DNA of 64,000 bases from Gammaproteobacteria bacterium (GTDB lineage Bacteria; Pseudomonadota; Gammaproteobacteria; UBA4575), in NCBI GenBank assembly GCA_022824965.1, contig JAJDYY010000006.1, positions 186,001-250,000 on the forward strand, read 5' to 3'. A program made the translations under genes and the position numbers. Below are positions 47,883-59,646 of this stretch, in pieces. Positions within the stretch are counted from its first letter, which is position 1. Every line of letters begins with the position of its first letter. The notes beneath the pieces are model-generated. The model ran no database searches. It was not told the origin of the DNA and saw only the letters and a program-made list of their open reading frames with translations.

Positions 47883-49316
47883 ATGAACTACCTGCCTGTA
47901 TTTCTGGATGTCAAGAACAAGCCTTGCCTGGTGGTTGGCGGAGGACTGATCGCCTCGCGCAAAATTTCACTGCTGGTCCGGGCCCAGGCTGAAGTCACCG
48001 TCATCGCTCCGGAAGTTACGCCCCAAATCCAGCACCAGTCCCTCGAGGGTATCCTTGTCTGGCGGCAAAAAAGCTTTTCTGCGGAGGACCTTAACGATTA
48101 TCAACTGGTCTTGGCGGCCACAGACAGCCGGGATGTGAATGCCGAAATCGCTGCAGACTGCAAAAAACGGAATATCTGGGTCAATGCGGCTGACGATGTT
48201 CACAACTGCAACTTCATCTTGCCCTCCATCATTGATCGCTCACCCGTACAGATTGCAGTATCCACAGGAGGCGCATCGCCGGTGCTGGCCCGAACACTGC
48301 GAGCCAAACTCGAAAACTGTACGCCTGCAGCATACGGAAGACTGGCAAAACTGATCGAGGAAAACCGGCTCCGGGTAAAGGAAAAGTTTTCCAGCACCGA
48401 GCAAAAGAGAAAATTCTGGGAAAAAATCATCCAGGGACCCGTGGCCGAACTTGTATTTTCGGGACAGCACGAGGCTGCGCAAAAACTGTTGCAGGACGCC
48501 ATAGAACGAGAAGACCACCGGGATCTGCCACAGGGAGAAGTGTATCTGGTCGGGGCAGGCCCCGGTGACCCGGACCTGCTGACGTTTCGTGCCTTGCGGC
48601 TGATGCAGCAGGCCGATGTCGTGGTGTACGACCGCCTGGTTTCACAGGAAATTATGGACTTGATTAGAAAGGATGCGGAACTCATCTATGCAGGCAAAGA
48701 ACGCGCGCAGCATGCATTGCCCCAGGAAAGCATTAACCAGTTGCTGGTTCGCCTGGCAAAAGAAGGAAAACGTGTCCTGCGCCTCAAGGGCGGCGACCCG
48801 TTCATCTTCGGCCGCGGCGGAGAGGAGATCAGCACATTGATTGATGAGGCGATACCCTTCCAAGTGGTTCCCGGGATCACCGCTGCTGCAGGGTGTGCCG
48901 CCTATGCCGGCATCCCGCTTACCCATCGCAACCACTCGCAAGCCGTAATCTTTGCGACCGGTCACCTGAGCGACGGAACCGTAAACCTGAACTGGGACAT
49001 GCTGGCCCACAAAAACCAGACCCTGGTCTTCTACATGGGACTGCAAGGCCTGGATATCATCTGCACCAACCTCAAAAAACACGGACTGGCGCCTGCCACA
49101 CCTGCAGCCCTGATCATGCAGGGCACCACGGCTCATCAGAAAGTGATCATGGGGAACCTGGAAAACCTGCCAGCGCTGGTAGCCGAACACGATGTCGAAC
49201 CTCCTACGCTGGTCATCGTCGGCGATGTCGTACAACTGCACGACACCCTGCGCTGGTTCAATCCCGAAGAAGATGTCACGGCTTCTGCGGTCCGGTTCTT
49301 TGGAGCAAGAACTTGA
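47883..49316 (+). CDS. cysG: Siroheme synthase (trifunctional)
   Basis: MNYLPVFLDVKNKPCLVVGGG N-domain, VYLVGAGPGDPDLLTFRALRLMQQADVVVYDRLVS methyltransferase domain. Confidence 0.96.
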   Translation: MNYLPVFLDVKNKPCLVVGGGLIASRKISLLVRAQAEVTVIAPEVTPQIQHQSLEGILVWRQKSFSAEDLNDYQLVLAATDSRDVNAEIAADCKKRNIWVNAADDVHNCNFILPSIIDRSPVQIAVSTGGASPVLARTLRAKLENCTPAAYGRLAKLIEENRLRVKEKFSSTEQKRKFWEKIIQGPVAELVFSGQHEAAQKLLQDAIEREDHRDLPQGEVYLVGAGPGDPDLLTFRALRLMQQADVVVYDRLVSQEIMDLIRKDAELIYAGKERAQHALPQESINQLLVRLAKEGKRVLRLKGGDPFIFGRGGEEISTLIDEAIPFQVVPGITAAAGCAAYAGIPLTHRNHSQAVIFATGHLSDGTVNLNWDMLAHKNQTLVFYMGLQGLDIICTNLKKHGLAPATPAALIMQGTTAHQKVIMGNLENLPALVAEHDVEPPTLVIVGDVVQLHDTLRWFNPEEDVTASAVRFFGART

Positions 49317-49430
49317 GTGCCACAAAATTCAGTGGCAGTCACCCGTTGAAGAGAACCGTTCCGATGCAGGCGGTTCGTCCAGCACAAGTCGTTTGCACTC
49401 ATGCTGCATCTGCATGAGTGAACCCGGAGC

Positions 49431-50282
49431 ATGGATACCCTCAATTTCTTCAGCCATCCGTTAACAGGAACCCCCTTCGGCCTGGCCCTTGACTTGTGCA
49501 TCCTGCTCGCAGTGTCCGTCTGGCTGCTGTCGGTCATCACACGTGAATACTCCTGGGTGGACCGGATCTGGCCGATATGTCCCGTGATCTACTGCCTGTT
49601 GGTCGCAAGCGCCAGTGACTTCAGTTCAGCGCGTGTGAATCTCATGGCAGCGCTTGTTTTCCTTTGGGGATCACGACTGACCTTCAACTATGCCCGCAAG
49701 GGAAGGTTCAGCAAAGGTGGAGAGGATTATCGATGGGTCGTCATCCAGCAACAGCTGGGCCCAGTCGGATTCCAGTTGCTGAACATCGCCTTCATCGCAC
49801 CCGTGCAACTGCTGCTGGTCTGGCTGTTTACCTCACCCGTTCACCAGGCGTGGCTCTGGCGACAGGCTCCCTTGGGTTGGCTGGATGCAGTTGCAGCTGT
49901 CCTGTTTTTGGTACTGTGGGTCATTGAGGCTGTAGCCGATGAGCAGATGTGGCGGTTTCAGCTAGACAAGAAGCGACGCATCGAGAAAGGCCAAGACATC
50001 GACACACCTTTCATCACGACCGGCCTGTTCTACTATTGCCGGCACCCCAACTACTTTTGCGAGATCGCCATGTGGTGGGTATTTTACCTGTTTGCGGTCG
50101 CAGCCTCCGGACAATGGCTGCACTGGACGGGACTCGGATTCATCCTGCTCACCCTGCTGTTCATCCCCTCGACGCGGCTCACGGAATCGATCTCGTTGTC
50201 CAGATACCCGGCTTACCGTGACTACCAGGCCTCGACGCCTGCAATCTTGCCCCTTCCAAGAATCGGCGCACGCAGCCGTTAA
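49431..50282 (+). CDS. DUF1295 / steroid 5-alpha-reductase-like membrane protein
   Basis: SWVDRIWPI, FSKGGEDYRW, GLFYYCRHPNYFCEI, STRLTESISLSRYPAYRDYQ. Confidence 0.9.
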   Translation: MDTLNFFSHPLTGTPFGLALDLCILLAVSVWLLSVITREYSWVDRIWPICPVIYCLLVASASDFSSARVNLMAALVFLWGSRLTFNYARKGRFSKGGEDYRWVVIQQQLGPVGFQLLNIAFIAPVQLLLVWLFTSPVHQAWLWRQAPLGWLDAVAAVLFLVLWVIEAVADEQMWRFQLDKKRRIEKGQDIDTPFITTGLFYYCRHPNYFCEIAMWWVFYLFAVAASGQWLHWTGLGFILLTLLFIPSTRLTESISLSRYPAYRDYQASTPAILPLPRIGARSR

Positions 50283-50575
50283 AGCACCCCGTCACTGCAG
50301 TTCGCAAGGCGCGTATCACTCAAGCTGAAGAACGGCTGGCCGTGCGGCATGGAGCATGGAGCTGCCCCATGCGCGAAATGACTGAATCAGCCCTTCAAAG
50401 TAGAGCATTTGATTTGCCTGCACTATAATCTGCGGCGTTTGTGCCGAGCCCGCGTGGACCCACTCGCCCGTTGAGTAGCCAATCCATTCTGGAATAACCC
50501 GTGTGCAATAGATAGTATTTCATGTAAAAGACTTACAATAAGACAAGTATTGGCCTCTCCCCCGTTTCACTGATC

Positions 50576-53500
50576 ATGAGTATCGACAAGATTTCTTCGC
50601 AGGGTTTGTACGAGCCGAGCACCGAGCATGATGCGTGCGGGGTGGGATTCGTGGTCGATATCAAGGGCCGCAAATCGCACAGAATCGTCGAACATTCCCT
50701 CACCATCCTCAAGAACCTGATGCATCGGGGAGCCTGCGGCTGCGAGGAAAATACCGGTGACGGCGTGGGCATGCTGACACAGCTGCCGCACAAGTTCTTT
50801 ACCCGGGTTTGCAGTGAACTGGGGATCACATTGCCGGAATTCGGACACTACGGTGCCGGCATGGTATTCCTGCCCACCGATGCGGACCAGCAGCAGGCGT
50901 GCATCGACCGGTTCCACCAGGTGGTGGAAGAAGAAGGCCAGCAGGTCCTGGGGTGGCGCGAGGTACCGACAGACGACGCCTTGCTGGGACAAACCGCCAA
51001 ATCCGGAGAGCCGGCCTTCAAGCAGATTTTCATCGGCCGCAGCGCTGATATCGAAAATGAAGCTGCGTTTGAGCGCAAACTCTATGTGATTCGCAAGCGC
51101 ATCGAACACGTGATCTATGGTTCCGACCTCTCACAGCGCAGCAGTTTCTACATGCCTTCCCTGTCGTACAGGACCTGCGTCTACAAGGGCATGCTGACCG
51201 GCTCGCAGTTCGAGCCCATGTTCCCGGACATCAACGAGCCCGATTTCGAATCGGCCCTGGCACTGGTGCATCAACGCTTTTCAACGAACACCTTCCCTTC
51301 CTGGGAGCTGGCGCACCCGTTCCGTTATCTTGCGCACAACGGTGAAATCAATACCGTGCGTGGCAATATCAACTGGATGCGCGCACGCGAGTCGCTGTGC
51401 CGATCAGAATTGTTCGGCGATGACCTGCAAAAGATTTTTCCGACTGTAATTGAAAATGGCAGTGACTCTGCGACCTTCGACAACGTGCTGGAATTTCTGC
51501 ACATGTGCGGGCGGCCGTTGCCGCATGCCGTCCTGATGATGATTCCCGAGGCATGGAGCAACCATGAAACCATGGATGCGGACCGCAAGGCATTCTACGA
51601 ATACCACGCCTGCCTGATGGAACCATGGGATGGTCCGGCCTCAATCGCCTTTACGAACGGGGAGGTCATCGGTGCCGTGCTGGACCGCAATGGCTTGCGG
51701 CCTTCCCGCTACTACGTGACCAAGGATGACATGGTCGTGATGGCTTCGGAAGTGGGTGTGCTGGAAATTCCACCCGAAAACATCCTGATCAAGGACCGGC
51801 TGCATCCGGGCCGCATTTTCATGGTCGATACCAAGCAGGGCAGGATCATTGACGATGAAGAAATCAAGAGAGAATTCGTTGAGGAAAATCCCTACTCGGA
51901 CTGGCTGAAAAAAAATCTGGTCGCTCTTGAGAACCTGCCGAGCCCCAGACAAATACATGGCTCGGACAAGGACACATTGCTGCAAAGACAGCAGGCGTTT
52001 GGTTACACGCACGAAGAGTTGAGGGTGCTGATGGCACCCATGGCATCCAACGGGCTCGAGCCGGTAGGCTCGATGGGGACAGATGCCGCGCTCGCCGTGC
52101 TGTCTGACCGGACACGCCTGCTTTATGACTATTTCAAGCAACTCTTCGCACAGGTCACCAATCCCCCGCTTGACGGGATTCGCGAAGAACTTGTGACCCA
52201 GGTGGCGACGACCATCGGGCCCGAAAAAAACCTCCTGCATCCCGACGAGGACAGCTGCAGACGAATCAGAATCTCCTCACCCGTTTTGACCAACAGCGAG
52301 CTGGCACGGATCCGGGATGTTGAGCTGCCGGATTTCAAAACCAAGACCATTTCCATTTTGTATCCGGTTTCACAAGGAGGCAGTGGCCTGGACCAGGCGT
52401 TGAAAGTAGTCTGTGCGCAGATAGATGTGGCCATCGGCCAGGGATACACCATGATCATCCTTTCCGACCGGGGCATCAACGAGGAACTTGCTGCCATCCC
52501 CGCACTGCTGGCCACTGCAGGGGCGCATCATCACATGATCCGCACAGGCACGCGTACCCAGGTCGGGCTGGTGCTTGAGTCGGGCGAGCCGCGCGAAGTG
52601 CACCATTTTGCCGTGCTCACCGGTTATGGAGTTGAAGCAGTGAATCCCTATCTCGCACTTGAATCTTTGGGTGACATGATCGGCAAGGGATTCCTGCCGG
52701 AAATGCAGCATGAAACCGCGATCGGGAATTTCATCAAGGCGATAAACAAGGGCATGATCAAAACGATGTCGAAGATGGGGATCTCAACCGTGCAGTCCTA
52801 CCGGGGAGCACAGATTTTTGAAGCCATCGGCCTGAACAAGGAATTTGTTGACCGCTACTTTACCTGGACGGCATCGCGCATCGGCGGCATCGGGCTGGAA
52901 GAAGTTGCCGAGGAAATTCGCATACGCCACCACAATGCGTTCCCCGGGCGTCCGGCTAAACAGCCCGACCTGGAATGGGGCGGTGAATACCAGTGGCGGC
53001 GAGATGGTGAATATCATCTGTTCAATCCCGAAACCGTGTTCAAGCTGCAACACTCCACGCGCTCAGGCCAGTACAAGCTGTTCAAGGAATACACCGACAA
53101 GGTCGATGACCAGAACGAGAACCTGGCGACCTTGCGAGGACTGTTTGAATTCAGGTATGCAAATGACCCCATTCCTCTCGAGGAGGTTGAGCCGATCGAA
53201 AATATCATGAAGCGGTTTTCAACCGGTGCCATGTCGTACGGCTCCATCAGCAGGCAAGCCCACGAGACCCTGGCCATTGCCATGAACCGCATTGGCGGCA
53301 AGTCCAATACCGGCGAAGGCGGTGAGGATCCCGACCGCTACATCCCGGATGAAAATGGTGATTCAAGGAGAAGTGCGATCAAGCAGGTCGCCTCCGGGCG
53401 TTTCGGAGTGACCAGCGAGTACCTGGTGAATGCCGACGACCTGCAGATCAAGATGGCGCAGGGCGCAAAACCCGGCGAGGGCGGCCAGCTGCCGGGCACG

Positions 53501-55135
53501 AAAGTCTATCCGTGGATCGCCAAAGTGCGCCACTCAACCCCGGGGGTCGGACTGATTTCCCCGCCGCCGCACCATGATATTTACTCGATCGAGGACCTGG
53601 CACAGCTGATCCACGATCTGAAAAACTCAAACCCCGAGGCTCGCATACACGTGAAGCTGGTGGCCGAAGTAGGTGTGGGCACGGTGGCAGCTGGCGTCTC
53701 CAAGGCCCACTCGGATGTGGTCCTCATCTCAGGCTATGACGGCGGCACTGGAGCGTCCCCCATGAGTTCCCTGAAGCATGCTGGCCTTCCATGGGAACTG
53801 GGCCTGGCGGAGACCCAGCAGGTCCTGGTGCAAAATGGCCTGCGTGACCGCATCGTCGTACAGACAGACGGACAGTTGAAAACAGGTCGCGATGTGGCGA
53901 TTGCGGCATTGCTGGGTGCTGAGGAGTTCGGATTCTCGACGGCACCCCTGGTGGTCATGGGCTGCATCATGATGCGCGTCTGCCACCTGAACACCTGTCC
54001 CGTTGGAGTGGCTACCCAAAATCCGGAGTTAACCAAGAAATTCACCGGCCAACCGGAATTCGTGGAAAATTTCTTCAAGTTCATCGCGGAGGAAGTTCGC
54101 GAATACATGGCCAGGCTTGGATTCAGAACGGTCAACGAAATGATCGGTCAGGTGGACCGGCTGAACGTGAAAAAAGCCGTCGACCACTGGAAGGCCCACG
54201 GACTGGATTTCTCCAGGATACTGCATAAGCCCAAATCGCGGCCGGGCTTTGGCGTGTACTGCTCCACCAGCCAGGATCATGGACTGGAAAAATCCCTGGA
54301 TGTAACCACGCTGGTGCCTTTGTGCAAAGACGCGATCGAGGAGCGCAAGCCCGTCGATATCATTTTGCCAATTCGCAATATCCACCGGACCGTGGGCACG
54401 ATTCTTGGCTACCACATTACCAAGCGCCACGGTGCCGAGGGACTTCCGGAAGACACGGTTCGCGTGCACTTCAATGGTTCTGCAGGGATGAGCTTCGGAG
54501 CATTCGTACCCAAGGGCGTGACCCTCATTCTGGAAGGAGACACCAACGATTACCTGGGCAAGGGCCTGTCCGGGGGCAAGCTCATCGTCTACCCGCCTCG
54601 CCATTCGACGTTTGTTCCAGAACAAAACATCATTGTTGGAAACGTGGTGCTGTACGGGGCGACTTCCGGGGAAGCGTATATCCGTGGCATAGCAGGAGAA
54701 CGATTTTGCGTGCGCAATAGCGGAGTCAATGCCGTGGTCGAGGGAGTGGGTGACCATGGTTGCGAGTACATGACAGGCGGGCGTGTGGTCATCATTGGTG
54801 ACACCGGCAGGAACTTTGCCGCCGGCATGTCGGGCGGAATTGCCTACGTGCTGGCAAAAAAAGAGCAATTCGAGATCTTGTGCAATCAGGACATGGTGGA
54901 CCTCGAAGACCTGGAAGACGAGGACCGGGATCTGGTGGCGACCTTGCTCACGCGTCACGTCGAGTACACCGGCAGCACGGTTGCCGAAAACATCCTGGAC
55001 AACTGGAGCCGGCGCCAGCATCACTTTGTAAAAGTGATGCCCAAGGATTACAAGCGTGTGCTTGCCGCGATCAAGAAAGCCAAGGTCGAGGGCACGTCCG
55101 TGGACGAGGCCGTGATGGAGGCTGCCCATGGCTAA
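50576..55135 (+). CDS. gltB: Glutamate synthase large subunit
   Basis: 1519 aa; [14 protein letters not shown]-terminus, central and FMN domains ([28 protein letters not shown]). Confidence 0.98.
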   Translation: MSIDKISSQGLYEPSTEHDACGVGFVVDIKGRKSHRIVEHSLTILKNLMHRGACGCEENTGDGVGMLTQLPHKFFTRVCSELGITLPEFGHYGAGMVFLPTDADQQQACIDRFHQVVEEEGQQVLGWREVPTDDALLGQTAKSGEPAFKQIFIGRSADIENEAAFERKLYVIRKRIEHVIYGSDLSQRSSFYMPSLSYRTCVYKGMLTGSQFEPMFPDINEPDFESALALVHQRFSTNTFPSWELAHPFRYLAHNGEINTVRGNINWMRARESLCRSELFGDDLQKIFPTVIENGSDSATFDNVLEFLHMCGRPLPHAVLMMIPEAWSNHETMDADRKAFYEYHACLMEPWDGPASIAFTNGEVIGAVLDRNGLRPSRYYVTKDDMVVMASEVGVLEIPPENILIKDRLHPGRIFMVDTKQGRIIDDEEIKREFVEENPYSDWLKKNLVALENLPSPRQIHGSDKDTLLQRQQAFGYTHEELRVLMAPMASNGLEPVGSMGTDAALAVLSDRTRLLYDYFKQLFAQVTNPPLDGIREELVTQVATTIGPEKNLLHPDEDSCRRIRISSPVLTNSELARIRDVELPDFKTKTISILYPVSQGGSGLDQALKVVCAQIDVAIGQGYTMIILSDRGINEELAAIPALLATAGAHHHMIRTGTRTQVGLVLESGEPREVHHFAVLTGYGVEAVNPYLALESLGDMIGKGFLPEMQHETAIGNFIKAINKGMIKTMSKMGISTVQSYRGAQIFEAIGLNKEFVDRYFTWTASRIGGIGLEEVAEEIRIRHHNAFPGRPAKQPDLEWGGEYQWRRDGEYHLFNPETVFKLQHSTRSGQYKLFKEYTDKVDDQNENLATLRGLFEFRYANDPIPLEEVEPIENIMKRFSTGAMSYGSISRQAHETLAIAMNRIGGKSNTGEGGEDPDRYIPDENGDSRRSAIKQVASGRFGVTSEYLVNADDLQIKMAQGAKPGEGGQLPGTKVYPWIAKVRHSTPGVGLISPPPHHDIYSIEDLAQLIHDLKNSNPEARIHVKLVAEVGVGTVAAGVSKAHSDVVLISGYDGGTGASPMSSLKHAGLPWELGLAETQQVLVQNGLRDRIVVQTDGQLKTGRDVAIAALLGAEEFGFSTAPLVVMGCIMMRVCHLNTCPVGVATQNPELTKKFTGQPEFVENFFKFIAEEVREYMARLGFRTVNEMIGQVDRLNVKKAVDHWKAHGLDFSRILHKPKSRPGFGVYCSTSQDHGLEKSLDVTTLVPLCKDAIEERKPVDIILPIRNIHRTVGTILGYHITKRHGAEGLPEDTVRVHFNGSAGMSFGAFVPKGVTLILEGDTNDYLGKGLSGGKLIVYPPRHSTFVPEQNIIVGNVVLYGATSGEAYIRGIAGERFCVRNSGVNAVVEGVGDHGCEYMTGGRVVIIGDTGRNFAAGMSGGIAYVLAKKEQFEILCNQDMVDLEDLEDEDRDLVATLLTRHVEYTGSTVAENILDNWSRRQHHFVKVMPKDYKRVLAAIKKAKVEGTSVDEAVMEAAHG

Positions 55136-56573
55136 GATCACGGGATTCCTTGAATATGCCCGCGCCAAGCAGCCCTACCGCCCGATCGAGGAACGTCTGC
55201 TTGACTGGCATCAGGTCATGGCCCCTTGGCAAATTGACCCGCTCAAGGAGCAGGCCGCGCGCTGCATGGACTGCGGTATCCCCTTTTGTCACGAGGGGTG
55301 CCCGCTGGGCAATCTGATACCGGACTGGAATGACCTGGTCTACCGAGATCAATGGAAAGATGCCATCCAGCGCCTGCACGCGACCAACAATTTCCCGGAA
55401 TTTACCGGAACGCTTTGTCCGGCACCGTGCGAAGGCTCCTGTGTGCTGGGGATCAACGATGATCCGGTCACCATCAAGGGTGTAGAACTCACCATCATCG
55501 ACAAGGCATGGGAATACGGCTGGGTCCGGCCCGAGATTGCGAGCAAGAATACCGGCAAAAAAGTGGCTGTCATCGGGTCAGGGCCTGCAGGACTTGCAGC
55601 GGCACAGCAACTTGCGCGAGCCGGACACAGCGTCACCGTGTTCGAGCGCGCCGATCGCATTGGCGGGCTGCTGCGTTACGGCATCCCGGAATTCAAGATG
55701 GAAAAGCGGGTGCTGGATCGGCGCCTGGACCAGATGCGTGCGGAAGGTGTCACCTTCATGACGAATGCTCACGTCGGGGACACGGTGGCAATAGACGATA
55801 TCCGAAGCGAGCATGATGCCGTGCTATTGGCAGGAGGGGCATGTGCTCCCCGCGGCTTGCCCGTGGAAGGCTGTGACCTGAACGGCGTGCATCAGGCCAT
55901 GGAATACCTGCCCATGCAGAACAGGCTTTGTGAAGGGGACCCCGAACCGGAACACTTCATCAGCGCGGCGGGCAAGCATGTCGTTATCATCGGCGGCGGT
56001 GACACCGGTGCGGACTGCCTGGGCACGGCCAACCGCCAAGGCGCCAAGTCCGTGCATCAACTGGAAATCATGCCGAAACCCCCCGAAGGCCGGGCGGCAG
56101 ACAACCCGTGGCCGGAATGGCCCAGGATATTTCGCACCGCCTCGGCCCACGAAGAGGGAGTGGAGAGAGTGTATTCCGTTTCCACCAAGCGGTTTGTTGA
56201 TGACGGAGCCGGCAATGTCAAAGCGCTGGAGCTGGTAACGGTGAAAATGAACAGCAACAATGGCAGGCTCAGCTTCGACGAGGTGGCTGGCAGTCAGCAA
56301 ACCCTGCCCTGCGACCTGGTGCTTTTGGCCATGGGCTTCTTGGGGCCGGAAAAGCCCGGCATGCTGGAACAGCTGGATGTGGTCCTGGACCAGCGAGGCA
56401 ATGTCGTTCGGGATAAGAACTGGATGACCAACGTGGAGGGGGTGTTCACTGCCGGCGACATGCAGCGTGGACAAAGCCTCATCGTGTGGGCCATTGCCGA
56501 AGGCCGCAGTGCAGCAAGGGGAATAGACCGGTACCTGATGGGGGATTCAGACCTGCCTGCACCGCTGGACTGA
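55128..56573 (+). CDS. gltD: Glutamate synthase small subunit
   Basis: [47 protein letters not shown]. Confidence 0.98.
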   Translation: MAKITGFLEYARAKQPYRPIEERLLDWHQVMAPWQIDPLKEQAARCMDCGIPFCHEGCPLGNLIPDWNDLVYRDQWKDAIQRLHATNNFPEFTGTLCPAPCEGSCVLGINDDPVTIKGVELTIIDKAWEYGWVRPEIASKNTGKKVAVIGSGPAGLAAAQQLARAGHSVTVFERADRIGGLLRYGIPEFKMEKRVLDRRLDQMRAEGVTFMTNAHVGDTVAIDDIRSEHDAVLLAGGACAPRGLPVEGCDLNGVHQAMEYLPMQNRLCEGDPEPEHFISAAGKHVVIIGGGDTGADCLGTANRQGAKSVHQLEIMPKPPEGRAADNPWPEWPRIFRTASAHEEGVERVYSVSTKRFVDDGAGNVKALELVTVKMNSNNGRLSFDEVAGSQQTLPCDLVLLAMGFLGPEKPGMLEQLDVVLDQRGNVVRDKNWMTNVEGVFTAGDMQRGQSLIVWAIAEGRSAARGIDRYLMGDSDLPAPLD

Positions 56574-56599
56574 CACCTCCAGGCGCACAAGTTGTGATT

Positions 56600-57025
56600 T
56601 CAGGTACCGCCTGGATTTTTCTCGGCCAGCAATGACTTGGGAAATACGATGCATTTGTTGGCATACAGTTTCCTCAGGTCCTGCACCTTGATACTGATCT
56701 CCTTCCCCCAGACAAGTTGTCTTTCAAGCTCCCTGACACGCTCAAAATCTTCATCGGAACCGGCTTTTGCAACAGCCCTGCGATGAATTTCCGACTCGAC
56801 AAAATCCAGGGACACCACAGACTCGTTATGATGGATCGGCAATTCGTTCTCTTTGATAAAGTGGTGAAACATCTCCCTGACCAGTTCATCTTCTGGAGGT
56901 AGGGAGTCTGCGGAACCGGCTGTCCTTGCCAAAGATTTGGCAAAAACCCGATAATACTCAATGTTTTCCAGCTTGCCGATCAGTGCAGACAGAAGGATGT
57001 ATTCGGGAGTCTTACCTGAAGCCAT
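56600..57025 (-). CDS. Hypothetical protein
   Basis: 141-aa ORF convergent with gltD; no recognised domain. Confidence 0.55.
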   Translation of the reverse strand: MASGKTPEYILLSALIGKLENIEYYRVFAKSLARTAGSADSLPPEDELVREMFHHFIKENELPIHHNESVVSLDFVESEIHRRAVAKAGSDEDFERVRELERQLVWGKEISIKVQDLRKLYANKCIVFPKSLLAEKNPGGT

Positions 57026-57072
57026 GGAGAAGTGCTATGTCCGGACCTGTGACGACTCAAGTTGTGAAGTTT

Positions 57073-57273
57073 CTACTTTTTAAAAAACCACAGCACCGCG
57101 GATACGATGAGGCTGACAACAATCATGGTGGTGATCGGGATATACAGGTGAAATCCCTCTCTTTTGAAAGCGATATCACCCGGCAGTTTTCCTAAAGGCA
57201 CCTTGCTGATCACGGGCCAGAGCAATCCAATGATTAAAATAGTGACCCCGATAGCAACCAGTATCTTGTTCAT
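57073..57273 (-). CDS. DUF2905 family membrane protein
   Basis: MNKILVAIGVTILIIGLLWP...LGKLPGDIAFKREGFHLYIPITTMIVVSLIVSAVLWFFKK. Confidence 0.92.
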   Translation of the reverse strand: MNKILVAIGVTILIIGLLWPVISKVPLGKLPGDIAFKREGFHLYIPITTMIVVSLIVSAVLWFFKK

Positions 57274-57384
57274 CTCCGGTTTGGCACCTTCCGCATATCC
57301 AGGTTGTGACCCTCAGGAACTCATTCGAGCCTGACACCAATTATCCTGTTTTTCAATAACGCTTATCTAAAAATAGAAGACCTC

Positions 57385-58191
57385 ATGAAACTGAAAAAAT
57401 TCTCTGAGCCCGCGATCGTCATGTCAATCACCCTTGGCTTGCTGCTCTTGCTGACCAGCCCCCTGTGGATTGGATGGATGATGGAGCATGAATACAGCAA
57501 GACCCGCAGCGCCGTGGCCGCTGTCGACCTCCAGTGCACGGAAGGCGCTGTGGAAAAACGCGAAGTCTGGAGCAAACTTGGAATTGCGGTCTTCTGCGAA
57601 AAGGATGGCGCCAAGCATGGCGTGTGGCAGGCATGGGACGGTGGCTACATGCACGTCGCAGGCCAGTATGTCGCTGGTGAAAAGGACGGTATCTGGAAAT
57701 ACTTCAATGCCCATGGAGAACAATGGGGAGTGAGAACCTATGCCCTGGGCAAGGAAGCCTCAGGCTTGATCAATCTGTTGGCGGCAGATTCCATGCTTCT
57801 CAGAAAAGACGAGGGCAAGCTCTACCTGATTCAAGGGACCCGGCCATACCGCAGCTACCCCGTCAGGCTGGGAGCCGGCTACCGGGATACCGGTGTCGAT
57901 GGCATCCCGGAAGGAACGTACCGGCTGGATGCCAAGACCGAAGACACCGAGGGTCGAAAATCCATGCGTGCAATCGATTCGGGAACACCGGATCAGACCA
58001 CCGATACGCAAGCAGCAGCCGGTTCAAAGATGCACTTCGTAATCGAGGCACACCGCAACAGGATGGGCTGGGCCTGGCAAATTCCCGGATTATGGGGTGG
58101 TACAAAAAACAGTATTGCGGTGGTTCACAGCGACATGGATGAAATCTGGGAATTGGCAGAAAGAGGCATCCAGATCGAAGTGCGGCTATGA
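57385..58191 (+). CDS. MORN-like plus degenerate L,D-transpeptidase (YkuD)-like protein
   Basis: MORN-like GVWQAWDGGYMHVAGQYVAGEKDGIWKYFNAHG, then YkuD-like segment ending NSIAVVHSDMDEIWELAERGIQIEV. Confidence 0.6.
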   Translation: MKLKKFSEPAIVMSITLGLLLLLTSPLWIGWMMEHEYSKTRSAVAAVDLQCTEGAVEKREVWSKLGIAVFCEKDGAKHGVWQAWDGGYMHVAGQYVAGEKDGIWKYFNAHGEQWGVRTYALGKEASGLINLLAADSMLLRKDEGKLYLIQGTRPYRSYPVRLGAGYRDTGVDGIPEGTYRLDAKTEDTEGRKSMRAIDSGTPDQTTDTQAAAGSKMHFVIEAHRNRMGWAWQIPGLWGGTKNSIAVVHSDMDEIWELAERGIQIEVRL

Positions 58192-59382
58192 CTTCCTTGG
58201 CTTGGCCCGGGCCTTCATCCGGTGTTTTTTCTCTGCCATTTTCTTGCCAATGAGGATCATGCGAACGACGCGTTCTGCGACATTTTCCAGATGAGGTCTT
58301 GAATCCCGCAAGGCCTCATCCAGTGACATGTCCTTGGCAGCAGCACTGGCGATGCCATCAATTCCATGTGCAAATACATTATGTGCATCGTTGGATAGTG
58401 CCCCGCCGATGGCAATCACCGGCACCCGGTGCTTTTTGGCCGCCCTGGCGACCCCCGAGGGGGTTTTCCCGAATGCAGTCTGAAAATCCACCTTGCCTTC
58501 CCCGGTGATGACCAGGTCTGAACCCTTGATGTATTTTTCAAGCTCGGTCGTCCTCAGCACGATATCGACACCGCTCTTGAGCGTGGCACCCGCAAAAGCA
58601 ACCAGTCCGGCACCCAACCCGCCGGCTGCCCCTGCACCTGGCATGCGGGCTACAGCCACTTTGAGATCTCGCTTGATCAACCTGCCCAGGTGTTTGAGGT
58701 TTGCATCCAGCTCGGCGACCATTTTGGGAGTGGCGCCTTTTTGCGGCCCGAAAACATGCGCAGCCCCCTGTTTCCCATGCAGGGTATTCTTTACATCGCA
58801 GGCCACGAGGATTTTCGCCTGGCGGATCCTGGGATCCAGACCCGTGGCGTCAATGGTTCGGATTTTCGCCAGCATTCCTCCACAACCCGGTTCCTTGATT
58901 TCCCTGCCACGGGTATCCATAAACCGCACACCCAGTGCCTGAGCCATCCCTACCCCGCCATCGTTGGTCGCGGACCCCCCGATGCCGATAATAATTTTTC
59001 TGGCACCGCGATCAAGCGCATCCAGCATCAGTTGGCCGGTGCCATACGTGGTAGTTTTCAGCGGATTCTTGGTGCGTCCCTCGACCAGTGGTAATCCGGA
59101 AGCTTCTGCCATTTCGATGACTGCCGTTTTCTTGGCAGGTAACCAGCCGTAGCACGCGGTTACAGTTTTTCCCGCAGGGCCCTTGACCCGCTTTCTGACC
59201 AGCTTCCCTCCGGTGGCATCGATCAGGGACTGCACGGTTCCTTCCCCTCCGTCCGCCATGGGGATTTTTACGCATGTCGCATTGGGCAAGACTCGCCGGA
59301 TGCCCTTTTCGATGCATACCGCTACTTCCAGTGAAGTGAGATTACCCTTGAACGAGTCCGGTGCAATTACAATCTTTTTCAT
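58186..59382 (-). CDS. Glycerate 2-kinase (GarK/GlxK type)
   Basis: MKKIVIAPDSFKGNLTSLEVA, PMADGGEGTVQSL, GGSATNDGGVGMAQALG. Confidence 0.96.
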   Translation of the reverse strand: MKKIVIAPDSFKGNLTSLEVAVCIEKGIRRVLPNATCVKIPMADGGEGTVQSLIDATGGKLVRKRVKGPAGKTVTACYGWLPAKKTAVIEMAEASGLPLVEGRTKNPLKTTTYGTGQLMLDALDRGARKIIIGIGGSATNDGGVGMAQALGVRFMDTRGREIKEPGCGGMLAKIRTIDATGLDPRIRQAKILVACDVKNTLHGKQGAAHVFGPQKGATPKMVAELDANLKHLGRLIKRDLKVAVARMPGAGAAGGLGAGLVAFAGATLKSGVDIVLRTTELEKYIKGSDLVITGEGKVDFQTAFGKTPSGVARAAKKHRVPVIAIGGALSNDAHNVFAHGIDGIASAAAKDMSLDEALRDSRPHLENVAERVVRMILIGKKMAEKKHRMKARAKPRKS

Positions 59383-59646
59383 AACAATCCTAGAATTTAA
59401 GACGAATCATTGATCGGAAACGGGACGTGTACAGCCATGTTTGTCCGGCAGACCATTGCCCGGCCTACCTGCCGACAACAGGGAGGCTGCGCGCCATGTG
59501 TACTCCTTGGCCGAATACGCTTCAACACCTTTTATATCAACGTAGGGAGTCATCCTGACGATATCTTTCTCCAGTGGAACGCATGTAGCCCTGCCAGACG
59601 CCTTGTGCTGTAAGCCCCAAAGCCGCAGGTTCTTTCTTCAAGCCAC

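Noticed and set aside
54029-55168. 379-aa minus-strand ORF opposite gltB
   Set aside because: Antisense shadow of gltB.
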